Shown: one piece after another, positions 19,387 to 20,397 of the stretch
Layout: each line of letters opens with the position of its first letter
How positions within the stretch are numbered: the first letter of the stretch is position 1
From: a virus
IMG/VR virus record: IMGVR_UViG_3300009156_000344
Span: 1-20,397 of that record
DNA: 20,397 nt
Direction: 5' to 3' (one strand)
Made by a program: the position numbers and the translations under genes
Notes under the pieces: model-generated
The model's input: the letters and a program-made list of their open reading frames with translations, nothing else
What the model was told of the DNA's origin: nothing
Databases searched by the model: none

Positions 19387-20103
19387 ATGGCGCAATCTGC
19401 ACTGACGGTGACCCCGCCGTCGCCCACGCCCCCGACGAACATGTCGTTCACCGGGGCAACGCCGCCGAATGTCCCCAATTATACGAAAGCCACCTACGCT
19501 GAGGATTTGCGCAATCCGCCTACGCCGCGCGTGTCGCCGCCGCCCTACTTCGATGACGGCTCCGCCGGATCGCTGGTGGCGTTCGCCGCCAACACGGCAG
19601 CACTCGCGAGCGGTACGGGTGCGACATCCGGCGGGACCGAGGGATCGTACCCTGGCGCCGCCGCAGGCGCCGTGCCCGCCAGCACCAGCGTACCGCACGA
19701 AGGCGCAGGCACCGAGGTGGTGGTGACGGCGACCAGCGCCAACCCCAGCACCTACGGCCAGACGCAGACCGTCTCATGTCTCGGCAGCTACACCGCGACG
19801 CCGAACGCCAGCCATGCGTCGTACCTGACCGCGGCAACGACGCCGACCATCACCGGCTCGCCTGCGCCGAACAACGTCGCGTCGGGCGCGGGCACAGTGT
19901 CCATCACGCTCACCGGCACCGGCTACACGCGCGCGTCCGTGGTCTACATCGACGGTGTCGCGCAGACCACCAACTACGTCAGCGCAACGTCGCTGACGGT
20001 TGCCAATGCTCCCAAGCGGGCGACGGCGGGCACGCGCTCCGTCACGGTCGTGAACGGCGTTGGCGGCACTCCGAGCGCGGCTTCGACCTGGACCTTCGTG
20101 TAG
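19387..20103 (+). CDS. Virion protein with C-terminal IPT/TIG Ig-like domain (238 aa)
   Basis: GGAGAGGAG lies upstream of ATG 19387. The N-terminal 75 residues are Pro/Thr/Asn-rich with PSPTPPTNMSFTGATPPNVP and FDDGSAGSLVAFAANTAALA. The region 80-150 is Ala/Thr/Gly-rich and low in charge. The C-terminal 90 residues (PTITGSPAPNN, then GTVSITLTGTGYTRASVVYI, and SVTVVNGVGG...STWTF) match an IPT/TIG immunoglobulin-like fold, common on phage capsids and tails as a decoration or adhesion domain. No signal peptide is needed for a virion component. Following a late-gene block and preceding a likely scaffold-type gene, it could be a head decoration or minor structural protein. The role is inferred from fold and context. 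Confidence 0.7.
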   Translation: MAQSALTVTPPSPTPPTNMSFTGATPPNVPNYTKATYAEDLRNPPTPRVSPPPYFDDGSAGSLVAFAANTAALASGTGATSGGTEGSYPGAAAGAVPASTSVPHEGAGTEVVVTATSANPSTYGQTQTVSCLGSYTATPNASHASYLTAATTPTITGSPAPNNVASGAGTVSITLTGTGYTRASVVYIDGVAQTTNYVSATSLTVANAPKRATAGTRSVTVVNGVGGTPSAASTWTFV

Positions 20104-20111
20104 AGGCTGCA

Positions 20112-20165
20112 ATGGCTCACGTTACCAAAAATCCGGCACGAACTATGGGAGAAAAAGTTACATGA
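20112..20165 (+). CDS. Possible 17-residue leader peptide
   Basis: The ATG at 20112 with GAGG upstream opens MAHVTKNPARTMGEKVT and ends with an ATGA overlap at the start of the next gene. It is basic, with no hydrophobic core. Seventeen codons give little evidence; it may be a translated leader that couples to the next gene, or chance. Confidence 0.25.
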   Translation: MAHVTKNPARTMGEKVT

Positions 20166-20397
20166 CCAACCCGAGGACGCCCGACGATGGCCGCAACGAG
20201 CGGCAGCGCGAGAACGAGGCCACCCGCAAGGAGCGGGTGCCAGACGATGGCCGCAGCGCGCGCCAGCGCATCGAAGCGGAGAAGCAGGGTCCCGACTTCG
20301 CCAAGCGCATGGAGGAGGAACGGCTGCGTCCCGACTTCATCGAGCGGACCAAGCCGGAAGACCCGAGCGATCGTTTCGGGCAATTGACTCGAGACAA
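20162..20397 (+). CDS. Highly charged, repeat-containing phage protein, partial (runs off right edge)
   Basis: The ATG at 20162, with GGGAGA nine bases upstream, stays open to the window end (78 complete codons). The protein is nearly all charged and polar: MTNPRTPDDGRNERQRENEA, then VPDDGRSARQRIEAEKQ. It has an internal duplication PDDGR-x-x-RQR (at residues about 7 and 27) and two PDF motifs (GPDFAKRMEEE, RPDFIERTKPE). It is predicted disordered/helical and could be the start of a scaffolding or head-assembly protein, given that capsid genes should follow. No family is recognised. The frame on the opposite strand is a composition shadow. Confidence 0.65.
   Translation, partial: MTNPRTPDDGRNERQRENEATRKERVPDDGRSARQRIEAEKQGPDFAKRMEEERLRPDFIERTKPEDPSDRFGQLTRD

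Noticed and set aside
1-20397. tRNA genes, transposons or insertion sequences
   Set aside because: No tRNA cloverleaf-like CCA-end segments, transposase motifs or long terminal inverted repeats were found by eye on either strand.

Overview
The window is a stretch of a GC-rich tailed-phage (or prophage) genome. The families present (ERF single-strand annealing protein, Gp157-like protein, VapE-type helicase, TerL, a roughly 770-residue portal, a pectate-lyase-fold tailspike and polyvalent-type proteins) and the style of the small hypothetical genes suggest an alphaproteobacterial, probably rhizobial, host. That host assignment is inference. The long portal and the early tailspike point to a podovirus-like virion. 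No integrase, CI repressor, lysis gene, major capsid gene, tRNA or CRISPR array is visible, so temperate versus lytic life cannot be settled from this window.

Layout. (1) Positions 1-4492, minus strand: a tightly packed leftward early operon. It begins with a Gp157-family gene and the ERF recombinase, followed by an AlpA/MerR-like helix-turn-helix gene and about ten small, mostly unrecognised genes joined by ATGA, TGATG or TGACATG junctions. The last gene runs off the left edge. (2) 4493-5154: a divergent control region of 662 bases with nested inverted repeats (a structured-RNA candidate), an operator-like dyad, a 15-base direct repeat, a DnaA-box-like dyad and a hairpin covering the start of the next gene. 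(3) 5155-8760, plus strand: a rightward early operon with a Cro/YdaS-like regulator, a VRR-NUC nuclease, a conserved unknown, a possible second PD-(D/E)XK protein, two small genes and a VapE/SF3-like helicase. (4) 8761-9110: a non-coding block with a 20-bp palindrome, ten GGTGTA(T)GG-type repeats in both orientations, an AT-rich tract and a perfect DnaA box. This is a candidate replication origin. (5) 9111-20397, mostly plus strand: packaging and virion genes, namely a possible small terminase, TerL, two tiny genes, portal, a 26-codon membrane microprotein, tailspike, a putative ADP-ribosyltransferase (ART-PolyVal-like), a 923-residue polyvalent-type protein, a TIG-domain virion protein and a charged partial ORF at the edge. 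One minus-strand gene (19096-19335) is antisense to the end of the 923-residue gene.

How it fits together. The two divergent early operons would supply recombination (ERF, Gp157, nucleases) and replication (VapE helicase acting beside the putative origin). The late genes package DNA (TerS/TerL through the portal), attach to and degrade host surface polysaccharide (tailspike), and may deliver effectors (ART and polyvalent protein).

The most interesting signals are the iteron/DnaA-box block, across which strand composition reverses sharply; the ART gene bounded exactly by 16-base direct repeats; and the structured leader plus start-codon hairpin in the divergent control region.
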